Shown here in pieces: positions 27,256-36,035 of a stretch of DNA of 64,000 nt. A model generated the notes under the pieces. It saw only the letters and a program-made list of their open reading frames with translations. It had not been told where the DNA came from and did not search any database. This DNA comes from Gillisia lutea (lineage in GTDB: Bacteria > Bacteroidota > Bacteroidia > Flavobacteriales > Flavobacteriaceae): contig NZ_JAKGTH010000006.1 in the NCBI RefSeq assembly GCF_021568705.1, positions 558,001-622,000 of the forward strand. The letters are read 5' to 3'. Numbering within the stretch: position 1 is the stretch's first letter; every line of letters begins with the position of its first letter. Both the position numbers and the translations under genes were made by a program.

Positions 27256-27344
27256 GGCGCAACCCACCCGAAAAGACCGGGCGGGTCGGGCTGTTCGCTA
27301 TATCCCCGATAAAAATCGGGGGATGCCGCTGCCATCCCTTGCGC
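27255..27344 (+). repeat. Structured dispersed element, copy 1
   Basis: Ninety bp, more GC-rich than its surroundings, lie directly after queD. The ends GCGCAA/TTGCGC form an outer stem. Inside are a hairpin closed by ACC/GGT with arms CACCCG/CGGGCG, the conserved block TCGGGCTGTTCGCT, and a second hairpin ATCCCCGAT/ATCGGGGGAT, then CCGCTGCCATCCCT. A second copy with the same layout but different stem bases is at 41634-41730 on the minus strand. It looks like a flavobacterial RNA or REP-like family; the Rfam Flavo-1 motif is a candidate identity that I cannot check. Confidence 0.75.
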
Positions 27345-27403
27345 AAGATTTCCTTTTATAAAAAGCCTCAATTTTAAGTATCTTTAAACGAATTCAATTA
27401 GTA

Positions 27404-28162
27404 ATGAACATTCCTCAGGGCAAAAAAATATATTTTTCAAGCGATAATCACTTGGGAGCTCCCACTCAGGAAGCAAGCAAATTGCGTGAAAAAAAGTTTG
27501 TGCAATGGCTGGATGAAGTAAAACAAGATGCTGCTGCTATATTTTTATTGGGAGATCTTTTCGATTTTTGGTTCGAGTACAAACATGTAGTGCCAAAAGG
27601 GTTTGTTAGAACTTTAGGGAAATTAGCCGAGATTAGAGACAGTGGAATTCCCATCTATTTCTTTGTAGGTAACCACGACCTTTGGATGAACGACTATTTT
27701 GAAAAAGAATTAAATATTCCCGTCTTCCACGAACCAAAGGAATTTGAATTTAATGGAAAAAAATTATTGGTGGGTCATGGCGATGGTCTGGGGCCGGGCG
27801 ATATTGGTTATAAGCGAATGAAAAAGGTTTTTACCAACCCTCTTTCAAAATGGTTATATGGCTGGTTACACCCCGATATTGGTGTGCCATTGGCGCAGTA
27901 TTTTTCGGTAAAGAATAAAGCTATTTCCGGCGAGGAAGATGTAAAGTTTCTGGGGGAAGAGAAAGAATGGCTCATACAATATTGTAGACGCCGACTTGAA
28001 ACACAACATTTCGATTATTTTGTTTTCGGCCATAGACACTTACCTCTGGAAATAGACCTGAATGGAAGCGCTACCTATGTTAATTTAGGAGACTGGATAA
28101 ATTATTATACCTATGGGGAATTTTACGGAGAGAAGCTGCAGCTTAAAGAATATAAGATCTAG
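27404..28162 (+). CDS. lpxH: UDP-2,3-diacylglucosamine diphosphatase
   Basis: The 252-residue calcineurin-like phosphoesterase hydrolyses UDP-2,3-diacylglucosamine to lipid X in lipid A synthesis. All metal-binding motifs are present: SSDNHLG (Asp14, His16), LLGDLFDFWFEY (Asp51), VGNHDLW (Asn90, His91), VGHGDGLGPGD and FGHRHLPLE. The motif pattern is that of LpxH rather than LpxI or LpxG. It is peripheral at the inner membrane. It overlaps the convergent downstream gene by 4 bp at the stops. Confidence 0.93.
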   Translation: MNIPQGKKIYFSSDNHLGAPTQEASKLREKKFVQWLDEVKQDAAAIFLLGDLFDFWFEYKHVVPKGFVRTLGKLAEIRDSGIPIYFFVGNHDLWMNDYFEKELNIPVFHEPKEFEFNGKKLLVGHGDGLGPGDIGYKRMKKVFTNPLSKWLYGWLHPDIGVPLAQYFSVKNKAISGEEDVKFLGEEKEWLIQYCRRRLETQHFDYFVFGHRHLPLEIDLNGSATYVNLGDWINYYTYGEFYGEKLQLKEYKI

Positions 28163-28515
28163 TTTTTACTGATATCTTTCAAGTAGCTGTCTAATTCTAA
28201 ATGAAACAGCGTTCCTTCTATAAGATCGGCTATTTCACCTAACTCCGTTTCACTTACCACAAAGTCCATTTTCTGTAAGGGAGATTTCAACAAGATACTT
28301 CTACATTCTCCTGGGTTTTTGCATTTAGAACAGGCTTTTTTAGGTTTTGCTGCGCTAATATTCCGAGAGAAATCCTTTACCTCATCTTCTAATAAATAGA
28401 ATCCCATATCCCGAAAAACAAGTTGGATCCTACCCATATTTTTTCTTTGAACACTCTCTTTCCATCTAAAAGCTATTCCAAAATTATTGTGGTAAATTAC
28501 CTGTACATCATCCAT
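28159..28515 (-). CDS. Conserved small protein with a C-x2-C-x5-C motif
   Basis: The 118-residue protein is of unrecognised function. The first half reads as beta-strands (VQVIYHNNFGIAFRW, IQLVFRDMGFYLL). A central motif CSKCKNPGEC has three closely spaced cysteines that could bind metal. The C-terminal half is acidic and helical. No signal or membrane segment. It is the last gene of the recJ-side minus-strand block, 87 bp after recJ, and overlaps the lpxH end by 4 bp. Confidence 0.75.
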   Translation of the reverse strand: MDDVQVIYHNNFGIAFRWKESVQRKNMGRIQLVFRDMGFYLLEDEVKDFSRNISAAKPKKACSKCKNPGECRSILLKSPLQKMDFVVSETELGEIADLIEGTLFHLELDSYLKDISKN

Positions 28516-28602
28516 CTTTGAATCGGTTTCTTCAAAGATAAAATTATTATTTAAAACGAATCTAAATAATAAGATTTTTTAGATCTTAAATAAAAATAAT
28601 CC

Positions 28603-30297
28603 TTATAGGCTGATATCCTTAAGTCTTAACTGTAAAGACACATTTCCCTGCCATTCATTTTCATCTATCGCATATACCGCTTTTACCCTTTGGGAGTTGG
28701 CAAGTAGCTCACATTTCTGTCCCAGATTAAAGCCAATTGCATTTATGGCAAAATCTGAATTCCCTTGTTGTAATCGGCATTTTAAATGATCGGCTTCTGC
28801 TCCAACACATTTTGCGTAGCCGGTATCTTTCAAATTTTGGGTAAGAAAGGAAGGAGACATATTTCCGGGGCCATGTGGGGCAAATTGCTTTAAAATCCTG
28901 TGAAACTTGGGTGTGATATCTTCCAATTCTATCTCGGCATCTATCAATATCTCGGGGGTTAAAAGGTTTTTATCAATACTACCTGAGACCACCTCTTCAA
29001 ACTTGCGTTTAAAATCTTCATATTGAGTTTCCGCCAGCGTGAGTCCGGCAGCATATTTATGTCCGCCAAATTGCTCGATATGTTCTTTGCAGGCCTCCAA
29101 AGCATCATATACATCAAAGCCTTTTACCGATCTTGCCGAAGCTGCCAACTTCTCTCCGCTTTTGGTAAACACCAAGGTGGGTCTATAGTAAGTTTCAGTT
29201 AATCGGGAAGCCACGATGCCTATAACCCCTTTATGCCAATCTTCCTGATATACAACGGTAGTAAAACGTTCTTGCTCCTTTAGGATTTCTATTTGAGAAA
29301 GTGCCTCCACTGTAATAGCCTTATCAGCATTCCTCCTATCAGAATTGAAAATCTCAATTTCAGAAGCGAAGAGTTTGGCGGTCTCTTCATTATCTTCCAC
29401 TAAAAGATTTACCGCATGTAACCCATGCTTCATTCTCCCTGCAGCATTTATCCTTGGAGCTATTATAAACACCACATCGGTAATGGTAAGTATCTCTTTC
29501 TTTACCTGCTCCAGAATAGCCTTGAAACCTGTTCGTGGAGCCGTGTTAATAACATGCAGCCCGTGATATGCTAAAATTCTATTCTCCCCGGTTATAGGCA
29601 CAATATCTGCACCAATTGCTGTAGCCACAAGATCTAAGTAAGGCAGTAAAATATCTATAGGGTCTCCATTCTTTTGAACCCAAGCCTGTAATAATTTAAA
29701 ACCTACCCCGCAACCGCACAGTTCTTTATAAGGATACTCACAGTCTTCTCTTTTAGGATCCAACACCGCAACAGCATTGGGTATTTCTGCTCCTGGGCGG
29801 TGATGATCACAAATAATGAAATCTACATTTTTGCTTGAGGCATACGCCACTTTTTCAATAGCCTTTATTCCACAATCTAAAGCAATGATGAGGCTGATAT
29901 CGTTATCGGCTGCAAAATCGATCCCTTTATAAGAAACTCCATAACCTTCATCATACCTGTCCGGGATATAAGTGGCAACATTAGGGTAGAAACTCTTCAA
30001 GAAAGAAGACATTAAAGCTACGCTCGTGGTACCATCTACATCATAATCGCCATAAACCATAATATTCTCCTCGCGCTCCACAGCTAAGGCTATTCTGTTC
30101 ACTGCAGCTTCCATATCCTTCATAAGAAATGGATCGTGCAAGTCGTCTAATGAGGGACGAAAGAACTTTTTTGCTTCCTCAAAGGTCTCTATTCCTCGCT
30201 GTACCAAAAGTGATGCAATTGGGGTTTCAACTCCCAGATCAGAAGCTAATTTAGCCACGGTAAGGGAATCGGGTTTAGGTTTAAGCGTCCACCGCAT
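28603..30297 (-). CDS. recJ: Single-stranded-DNA-specific exonuclease RecJ
   Basis: The 564-residue 5'-3' ssDNA exonuclease belongs to the DHH superfamily and acts in recombination and mismatch repair. DHH-domain motifs are visible: VYGDYDVDGTTS, IALDCGIK, ICDHHRPGAEIP and VLDPKREDCEYPY. The DHHA1 part has QFGGHKYAAGLTL. An OB-like domain ends the protein. The length is typical. A TAAATTTG box on the minus strand (30350-30357) lies about 50 bp upstream, so it may be transcribed separately from rsmI. Confidence 0.96.
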   Translation of the reverse strand: MRWTLKPKPDSLTVAKLASDLGVETPIASLLVQRGIETFEEAKKFFRPSLDDLHDPFLMKDMEAAVNRIALAVEREENIMVYGDYDVDGTTSVALMSSFLKSFYPNVATYIPDRYDEGYGVSYKGIDFAADNDISLIIALDCGIKAIEKVAYASSKNVDFIICDHHRPGAEIPNAVAVLDPKREDCEYPYKELCGCGVGFKLLQAWVQKNGDPIDILLPYLDLVATAIGADIVPITGENRILAYHGLHVINTAPRTGFKAILEQVKKEILTITDVVFIIAPRINAAGRMKHGLHAVNLLVEDNEETAKLFASEIEIFNSDRRNADKAITVEALSQIEILKEQERFTTVVYQEDWHKGVIGIVASRLTETYYRPTLVFTKSGEKLAASARSVKGFDVYDALEACKEHIEQFGGHKYAAGLTLAETQYEDFKRKFEEVVSGSIDKNLLTPEILIDAEIELEDITPKFHRILKQFAPHGPGNMSPSFLTQNLKDTGYAKCVGAEADHLKCRLQQGNSDFAINAIGFNLGQKCELLANSQRVKAVYAIDENEWQGNVSLQLRLKDISL

Positions 30298-30416
30298 AGT
30301 TCTGTAAAGTTTAAATGAAGATGACTGTAATTCCGGAAAAAACAGATCTCAAATTTAATATAATTAAACCTTCCTCCTATTTTAATTAGCCACTTTTTAG
30401 CAGCTGAATTCACGAA

Positions 30417-30458
30417 AAATGAAAAGAGGAAATTCGAACCATCGTCCAACTTCCTCTT
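30417..30458 (-). terminator. Probable terminator after rsmI
   Basis: AAGAGGAA and TTCCTCTT form an 8-bp stem around a 19-nt loop; on the minus strand it is followed by TTTTCATTTTT. It lies 25 bp after the rsmI stop. The long loop lowers confidence. Confidence 0.5.
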
Positions 30459-30482
30459 ATTATTTTATTAGGCTGAAAATGC

Positions 30483-31154
30483 TTATTTTTTACCGCTCAC
30501 TACTACTACAATCTCCCCTCTGGGAGGATTTTTAGTGTAGTACTCTAAGACTTCTGCTACGGTTCCTCGTATGGTTTCTTCATGCATTTTAGTGATTTCT
30601 CGGGAGACAGAAATTTGCCTGTCTGCTCCAAAATATTCAATAAACTGACCTAAGGATTTTAAAAGCTTATGGGGGGATTCATAAAAAATGATTGTTCGGG
30701 TTTCTTCCGCCAACAACTTCAGGCGGGTTTGTCTTCCCTTTTTCACAGGAAGGAAGCCTTCAAAAACAAATTTATCGTTTGGAAACCCGCTGTTCACTAA
30801 AGCGGGAACAAAGGCCGTGGCGCCAGGCAGACAATCTACATCAACGCCTGCTTCTACGCAGGCTCGTGTAAGTAAAAATCCGGGGTCGCTGATTGCAGGA
30901 GTCCCTGCATCGCTTATAAGGGCGAAGGTTTCCCCATTCTGAATACGTCTTACAATGTTTTCCACCGTTTTATGCTCGTTGTGCATATGATGGCTTAACA
31001 TGGGAGTGGTGATCTCAAAATGCTTTAAAAGCTTCCCGCTATTTCGAGTGTCTTCCGCTAATATAAAATCTACTTCCTTCAAAACCCGAATTGCTCGTAA
31101 AGTGATATCTTCTAAATTACCTATAGGAGTAGGAACCAAATATAATTTTGCCAT
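30483..31154 (-). CDS. rsmI: 16S rRNA (cytidine1402-2'-O)-methyltransferase
   Basis: The 223-residue SAM-dependent enzyme of the tetrapyrrole-methylase fold methylates C1402 in the ribosomal decoding centre. Signature segments are LYLVPTPIGNLEDITLRA at the N-terminus, LAEDTRNSGKLLKHF, ISDAGTPAISDPG and FYESPHKL. At 223 residues it lacks the C-terminal extension of E. coli RsmI (about 286), as is common in Bacteroidetes. It lies 22 bp after the conserved unknown gene on the same strand. Confidence 0.95.
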   Translation of the reverse strand: MAKLYLVPTPIGNLEDITLRAIRVLKEVDFILAEDTRNSGKLLKHFEITTPMLSHHMHNEHKTVENIVRRIQNGETFALISDAGTPAISDPGFLLTRACVEAGVDVDCLPGATAFVPALVNSGFPNDKFVFEGFLPVKKGRQTRLKLLAEETRTIIFYESPHKLLKSLGQFIEYFGADRQISVSREITKMHEETIRGTVAEVLEYYTKNPPRGEIVVVVSGKK

Positions 31155-31176
31155 TAATTATCTTTTATGCAATATT

Positions 31177-32010
31177 TTAGCGATCGAACTTATTTTCTAC
31201 CAGCTCCATAAAACGCTGCTCATATTCCTCTTTTCCCATCCAGTTCTTGTAATCAGGTTTCACCACTAAGTGAATAAACTTATTGGCTTCTTCTAAGGAA
31301 TGGAAAGTGTTTAACTGAGAAACAACTCTATTGTAATCCCCCGTATTACCGTCGAAAAGATGTTTAATAAAAGCCAGTCTATCATTCAAACCTATATTGA
31401 TTCCTTTTTTTAATCGGTCGTTTAAAGATTTTGGCTTCTCCTTTTCCTGCTTTTTAAGTGGTTCAAAATTGGGTAAATTATCATAATCCACCCCAATATC
31501 TCTAAAATCGTTCTTTTTATAATCAGATGGATTTTCAGGAAACTTCATCTCTCCATTTCTAGAGAAGATGGTATCTACCATAGCATCTACCTTCTCTGTT
31601 TCAGGTGGCATTTGGGCAACTATATCCTTTATTTTCTCTGTATTAGGTTCGGTGATCTCTGTTTCATTGTATTCGGTGCCATCGGGAAGATATTCATCTT
31701 TTTCTTCCACTACTGGCTGGGAAGCTTGTTTAGCCTGTTCATCCATATCTACTTCTTCCTGTTTAGGAGCTTCGGCTACAATCGGTACCGGCACTTCTTT
31801 TTGCTTCTCCTCCACTCTTTCAACTTTATTCTCCACTTTAGAAGCAGGTGTGGAAAATGCTGCTAAATTTTCTTCAGTAAAAGCTAATACAGTAAGTTTC
31901 TCATAAAGTTCTCTTGCTTGTTCCTTAAGACTGCTCAATGAATTTCCTTCGGTATCTAAAAGTATTTTATTTGCCAGTTTTTTTAATTCTGCATTCAATT
32001 TATTTTTCAT
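31177..32010 (-). CDS. Conserved Bacteroidetes protein of unknown function
   Basis: The 277-residue protein has three parts: a helical N-terminus (about 1-55), a long acidic low-complexity linker rich in Glu, Val and Pro (about 60-140), and a compact conserved C-terminal domain (about 205-277) containing GLNDRLAFIKHLFDGN, YNRVVSQLNTF and KPDYKNWMGKEEYE. No catalytic motif, signal or membrane segment is visible. The C-terminal part looks familiar from other Bacteroidetes, where it is unnamed. It precedes rsmI by 22 bp and is divergent from tdk. Confidence 0.8.
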   Translation of the reverse strand: MKNKLNAELKKLANKILLDTEGNSLSSLKEQARELYEKLTVLAFTEENLAAFSTPASKVENKVERVEEKQKEVPVPIVAEAPKQEEVDMDEQAKQASQPVVEEKDEYLPDGTEYNETEITEPNTEKIKDIVAQMPPETEKVDAMVDTIFSRNGEMKFPENPSDYKKNDFRDIGVDYDNLPNFEPLKKQEKEKPKSLNDRLKKGINIGLNDRLAFIKHLFDGNTGDYNRVVSQLNTFHSLEEANKFIHLVVKPDYKNWMGKEEYEQRFMELVENKFDR

Positions 32011-32215
32011 CTCGGGTGGTATTTAGGTTTAAGAGATAGGCTACCGGTATCATTGCAAAAATTTTACCATTCCCGGAGAGCCGGACTTTATAATTCTTTA
32101 CACTTGGTTCACAAATTTAAAGAACCTGCACTCATAGCGGGTTGTATTTTTAATAAATTTGTGTCAACTTTATGCGGAATAGGGATATTTCCTTTTCTGC
32201 ATTGAAAATTACAAA

Positions 32216-32854
32216 ATGTTTCTCGAAAATACAGTAAATCACAAAGAGCAATTTGGTTGGATTGAAGTAATATGTGGATCGATGTTCTCCGGAAAAACCG
32301 AAGAACTTATCCGCCGACTCAAGCGCGCTAAATTTGCAAAACAAAAGGTGGAGATCTTTAAACCCGCCATAGATAAACGCTACCATGAAGAGATGGTAGT
32401 GTCGCACGATTCCAATGAAATTAGATCGACTCCCGTACCTTCTGCCTCAAATATTCGCTTATTAGCAGATGGTTGTGATGTAGTAGGAATAGATGAAGCC
32501 CAGTTTTTTGATGATGAGATCGTTACGGTTTGTAACGATCTTGCAAATAGAGGAATTCGAGTTATCGTGGCCGGATTGGATATGGATTTTAAAGGAAATC
32601 CCTTTGGACCGATGCCTAATTTAATGGCTACAGCCGAGTATGTTACTAAGGTACATGCAGTTTGCACTAGAACAGGTAACCTAGCACAATTCAGCTACAG
32701 AAAAGCTGTAAATGACGATCTGGTTTTTTTAGGAGAAACCGAAGAATACGAACCTCTTAGCAGGGCTGCATATTATAAAGCCATGCTTAAAGAACGTGTG
32801 AAATATTACCCTGTAAATGATGCTGAAACTGTTGATCCTAAACTAAACGATTAA
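32216..32854 (+). CDS. tdk: Thymidine kinase (type II)
   Basis: It phosphorylates thymidine to dTMP in salvage. Walker [15 protein letters not shown] is at about 22-35 and the catalytic Glu is in VGIDEAQFF. The substrate lasso reads [16 protein letters not shown]: the first Cys is kept, but the other zinc-binding Cys/His residues of the classical family are missing, so the structural zinc is probably lost here. The 212-residue length is normal. The stop overlaps the alr start (TAATG). Confidence 0.93.
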   Translation: MFLENTVNHKEQFGWIEVICGSMFSGKTEELIRRLKRAKFAKQKVEIFKPAIDKRYHEEMVVSHDSNEIRSTPVPSASNIRLLADGCDVVGIDEAQFFDDEIVTVCNDLANRGIRVIVAGLDMDFKGNPFGPMPNLMATAEYVTKVHAVCTRTGNLAQFSYRKAVNDDLVFLGETEEYEPLSRAAYYKAMLKERVKYYPVNDAETVDPKLND

Positions 32855-33963
32855 TGCCCATAGCCCACGAAACCCTTCTAGAAATTAATTTAGAAGCCTT
32901 AGCCCATAACTATCATTATTTAAGGTCTAAATTAGATACGGACATAAAAATGATGGGGGTTGTAAAAGCTTATGCCTATGGCGGAGAAGCTGTTACCATT
33001 TCAAAAAAATTAAGTGAGCTGGGAATAGATGCTTTTGCTGTTGCCTACACTTCGGAAGGTATTGCCTTGAGAGAAGCCGGGATAGAGAAACCTATTCTGG
33101 TACTGCATCCGCAATCCGTCAATTTTGAAAGCATTGTAGAGAACTGCCTAGAGCCGAGTATTTATAGTGTTTTTGTTTTAAAGGAATTTATAAAAACTGC
33201 CGAAAAATTGGGTTTGAAAGACTACCCTTTCCATCTAAAACTGAACACAGGGCTAAACCGATTGGGCTTTATAGAACCGGAATTAGAAACAATATTTGAA
33301 GTCCTTAAAAATACGGAGGCCGTGAAACTAAAAGGAGTTTTCTCTCACCTTGCAGCAAGTGAAGATTGGAAAGAACGTCAATTCACTCTTCAGCAAATTG
33401 GAAAATTCAGGAAGATGTCCTTTCAGATCATTGAAAACCTAGGCTATAAACCTTTACTACATTTAAGTAATACCGCTGGAATATTTAATTATCCGGAGGC
33501 TGCATTTGATATGGTTAGAAGCGGAATAGGGCTTTACGGTTTTGCAAACGACCAAAAAAATGATCCCTTCTTAAAACCCATTGCAACCTTAAAGACCATT
33601 ATTTCACAAATCCATGAATTATCTGAAGGCGAATCGGTAGGGTATAACCGTGCTTTTACCGCCACAGGCAATATGCGAATGGCCACTCTGCCTATAGGCC
33701 ATGCCGATGGTATTAACCGAAAATATGGCAATCAGAGAGCCGGGGTATATATTGATGGCCAATACGCACCTATAATTGGTAATGTGTGCATGGATATGAT
33801 CATGATAGATATTACAGGAATTGATTGTAACGAAGGTGATGAAGTTATAATTTTCGGAGGGCCGCAACCAGCCACAAAATTTGCTGAAAAAGGAAATACA
33901 ATCTCTTATGAACTAATTACCGGAATCTCGCAACGTGTTAAAAGAGTGGTGATTGAAAAGTAA
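32854..33963 (+). CDS. alr: Alanine racemase
   Basis: The PLP enzyme makes D-alanine for peptidoglycan. The PLP lysine is Lys38 in VVKAYAYGG and the second catalytic base is Tyr264 in SVGYNRAF. The C-terminal IGNVCMDMIMID stretch is typical. At 369 residues it is a free-standing enzyme, whereas some Bacteroidetes carry a MurF-Alr fusion. It is translationally coupled to tdk by a one-base overlap. Confidence 0.95.
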   Translation: MPIAHETLLEINLEALAHNYHYLRSKLDTDIKMMGVVKAYAYGGEAVTISKKLSELGIDAFAVAYTSEGIALREAGIEKPILVLHPQSVNFESIVENCLEPSIYSVFVLKEFIKTAEKLGLKDYPFHLKLNTGLNRLGFIEPELETIFEVLKNTEAVKLKGVFSHLAASEDWKERQFTLQQIGKFRKMSFQIIENLGYKPLLHLSNTAGIFNYPEAAFDMVRSGIGLYGFANDQKNDPFLKPIATLKTIISQIHELSEGESVGYNRAFTATGNMRMATLPIGHADGINRKYGNQRAGVYIDGQYAPIIGNVCMDMIMIDITGIDCNEGDEVIIFGGPQPATKFAEKGNTISYELITGISQRVKRVVIEK

Positions 33964-34037
33964 TTTTTTAATAATTTTATGATTTCATTAACATTTTTAT
34001 GTAAATTCGCCAGTACTAACTAATTAATTTAATTATT

Positions 34038-34463
34038 ATGGGATTCTTTAAAGACTTCAAATCATTTTTAATGAAGGGTGATATCGTCGCTCTTGCTACT
34101 GCGGTAGTAATTGGCGCAGCCTTTAACAAAATTGTTTCTTCTGTGGTTGCAGATATTATTATGCCTATTATTGGTGTTTTAACAGGAGGCACCGATTTTT
34201 CTCAAAAATTCATTTCCCTGGATGGGCAGTCATACCCAACCCTAGAAGCAGCACAAGAAGCGGAAGCTGCAATTATTACTTATGGAAATGTAATTCAGGC
34301 AATCATCTATTTTATAATTGTAGGACTTTTCATCTTCATATTACTTCGTTCTTATGAAAAAACTAAGAAAAAAGAGGAGGAAGCTCCGGCCGCACCAGCA
34401 GGTCCTACTCAGGAAGAATTATTGATGGAAATTAGAGATGAGCTTAAAAAGCAAAATCCTTAA
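34038..34463 (+). CDS. mscL: Large-conductance mechanosensitive channel
   Basis: The 141-residue inner-membrane protein opens on membrane tension to release solutes during hypo-osmotic shock. The N-terminal [20 protein letters not shown] helix, pore-lining segment [18 protein letters not shown] and second transmembrane helix [16 protein letters not shown] match MscL, followed by a charged Pro/Ala linker and a C-terminal amphipathic helix ([14 protein letters not shown]). It is a standard-length single gene. Confidence 0.96.
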   Translation: MGFFKDFKSFLMKGDIVALATAVVIGAAFNKIVSSVVADIIMPIIGVLTGGTDFSQKFISLDGQSYPTLEAAQEAEAAIITYGNVIQAIIYFIIVGLFIFILLRSYEKTKKKEEEAPAAPAGPTQEELLMEIRDELKKQNP

Positions 34464-34475
34464 AACATATTGTAT

Positions 34476-34727
34476 ATGAAGAATATTTACAGTTTTTACG
34501 TTGCTATCTTATTGCCATTAGGGCTTCTAGTTTCCCTATTGCGACTTGAACTAATTTCATCTACCTATTTTGTTATATTACTGCTTTCCTATTCTTTTTT
34601 ATATAGGCCATTTATTGATGGAAGCAGACTGGTAGAAAAGAATATAATTTCAAAAAAAGATCGTTGGAAACTAATTAACCCGGCCTGTAGAAGTCAACAT
34701 TTTAAAGAGCTGTATATTTTAAAATAA
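34476..34727 (+). CDS. Small membrane protein, 83 residues
   Basis: Two hydrophobic segments (about 6-21, YVAILLPLGLLVSLL, and about 28-42, YFVILLLSYSFLY) are followed by a charged soluble tail (SRLVEKNIISKKDRWKL). I chose ATG 34476 over the TTG two codons upstream. It begins 12 bp after mscL and ends before a strong terminator, so it is likely cotranscribed with mscL. Family not recognised. Confidence 0.65.
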   Translation: MKNIYSFYVAILLPLGLLVSLLRLELISSTYFVILLLSYSFLYRPFIDGSRLVEKNIISKKDRWKLINPACRSQHFKELYILK

Positions 34728-34765
34728 ACGTTAGCGCACCGCTACATTTACATATTTCAATCCTA

Positions 34766-34797
34766 AACCCCGTCTTAAAGACGGGGTTCTTTTTTTA
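34766..34797 (+). terminator. Terminator after mscL and the small membrane protein
   Basis: AACCCCGTC pairs perfectly with GACGGGGTT around TTAAA and is followed by a T-run. Confidence 0.9.
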
Positions 34798-34855
34798 CAA
34801 AAATTACAATTGTGTTCAATTTCAAATATCAAGGTTAAAATAATTTCTTCAACCG

Positions 34856-34885
34856 CTTGATTTTATTGTTTCTATAATACATTTG
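34856..34885 (+). promoter_or_regulatory. Candidate asd promoter
   Basis: CTTG at 34856-34859 and TACATTTG at 34878-34885, 18 nt apart, approximate the Bacteroidetes consensus. The leader to asd would be about 70 nt. Confidence 0.6.
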
Positions 34886-34959
34886 TAACTCAAGGATTTT
34901 AAGTAGATTAAACTTTAATTAGACAAACCCTCTCAAATAAGAGTGAAATAAGTGTTTTT

Positions 34960-35949
34960 ATGAAAATAGCAGTAGTAGGCGCTACAGGTATGGTAGGCCA
35001 AGTAATTTTAAAAGTATTAGAAGAAAGAAATTTTCCCGTTACAGAATTGTATCCTGTAGCTTCTCAAAAATCTGTTGGTAATACCATCTCATTTAAAGAT
35101 AAATCATATAAAGTAATAGCACTTCAGGATGCAGTAAATTTGAAGCCTGATCTTGCTTTATTCTCTGCAGGAGGAGACACTTCCTTAGAATGGGCTCCTA
35201 AATTTGCAGAAGTTGGTACTACCGTGGTAGATAATTCTTCAGCATGGAGAATGGATGCCACTAAAAAACTGGTGATCCCTGAAATTAATGCGGCAGAACT
35301 TACACAAACCGATAAGATTATTGCCAATCCTAACTGCTCCACCATCCAAATGCTTATGGCGCTTAAACCTTTGCATGATGCCTACGGAATTAAACGAGTG
35401 GTGGTCTCTACATACCAATCTATCACCGGAACCGGTGTAAAAGCGGTGGCTCAGCTGGAAAATGAATATAAGGCTGAAAAAGGAGAAATGGCTTATCCTT
35501 ATCCAATTCACCGAAATGCCATTCCGCACTGCGACGTTTTTATGGACAACGGCTACACCAAGGAAGAGATGAAATTGGTTAATGAAACTAAGAAAATACT
35601 AGGAGATGAAACTATAAATGTTTCGGCTACCGCTATTCGAATTCCTGTGGTTGGCGGGCATAGCGAATCTGTGAATATCGAATTTAATAAGGATTTCGAG
35701 GAAAGTGATGTTCGCAAATTGCTAAGTGAGTTTCCGGGAGTGACCGTACAGGATAATCCTGATGTAAACAGCTATCCTATGCCAATTTATGCAGAAGGAA
35801 AAGACGATGTATTTGTTGGTAGAATAAGAAGAGATTACTCTCAGCCAAACACCTTAAATATGTGGATAGTGGCAGATAATCTTCGAAAAGGAGCTGCTAC
35901 CAACGCTGTTCAAATTGCTGAATATCTGGTAGAGAATAAATTGGTATAA
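34960..35949 (+). CDS. asd: Aspartate-semialdehyde dehydrogenase
   Basis: It reduces aspartyl phosphate to aspartate semialdehyde for lysine/diaminopimelate, threonine and methionine synthesis. The NADP motif VVGATGMVGQVILK opens the protein, the catalytic Cys126 is in NPNCSTIQM, and RIPVVGGHSES holds the catalytic His region. The length of 329 is normal. It stands alone between a terminator and the prolyl oligopeptidase gene. Confidence 0.96.
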   Translation: MKIAVVGATGMVGQVILKVLEERNFPVTELYPVASQKSVGNTISFKDKSYKVIALQDAVNLKPDLALFSAGGDTSLEWAPKFAEVGTTVVDNSSAWRMDATKKLVIPEINAAELTQTDKIIANPNCSTIQMLMALKPLHDAYGIKRVVVSTYQSITGTGVKAVAQLENEYKAEKGEMAYPYPIHRNAIPHCDVFMDNGYTKEEMKLVNETKKILGDETINVSATAIRIPVVGGHSESVNIEFNKDFEESDVRKLLSEFPGVTVQDNPDVNSYPMPIYAEGKDDVFVGRIRRDYSQPNTLNMWIVADNLRKGAATNAVQIAEYLVENKLV

Positions 35950-36035
35950 GTTCATTTCACAGGGAAGTACCTGAATAAATGTAACTTACAAGTAATTTCT
36001 GATACTAATATGTATCACTAAAGCCATATACATTT

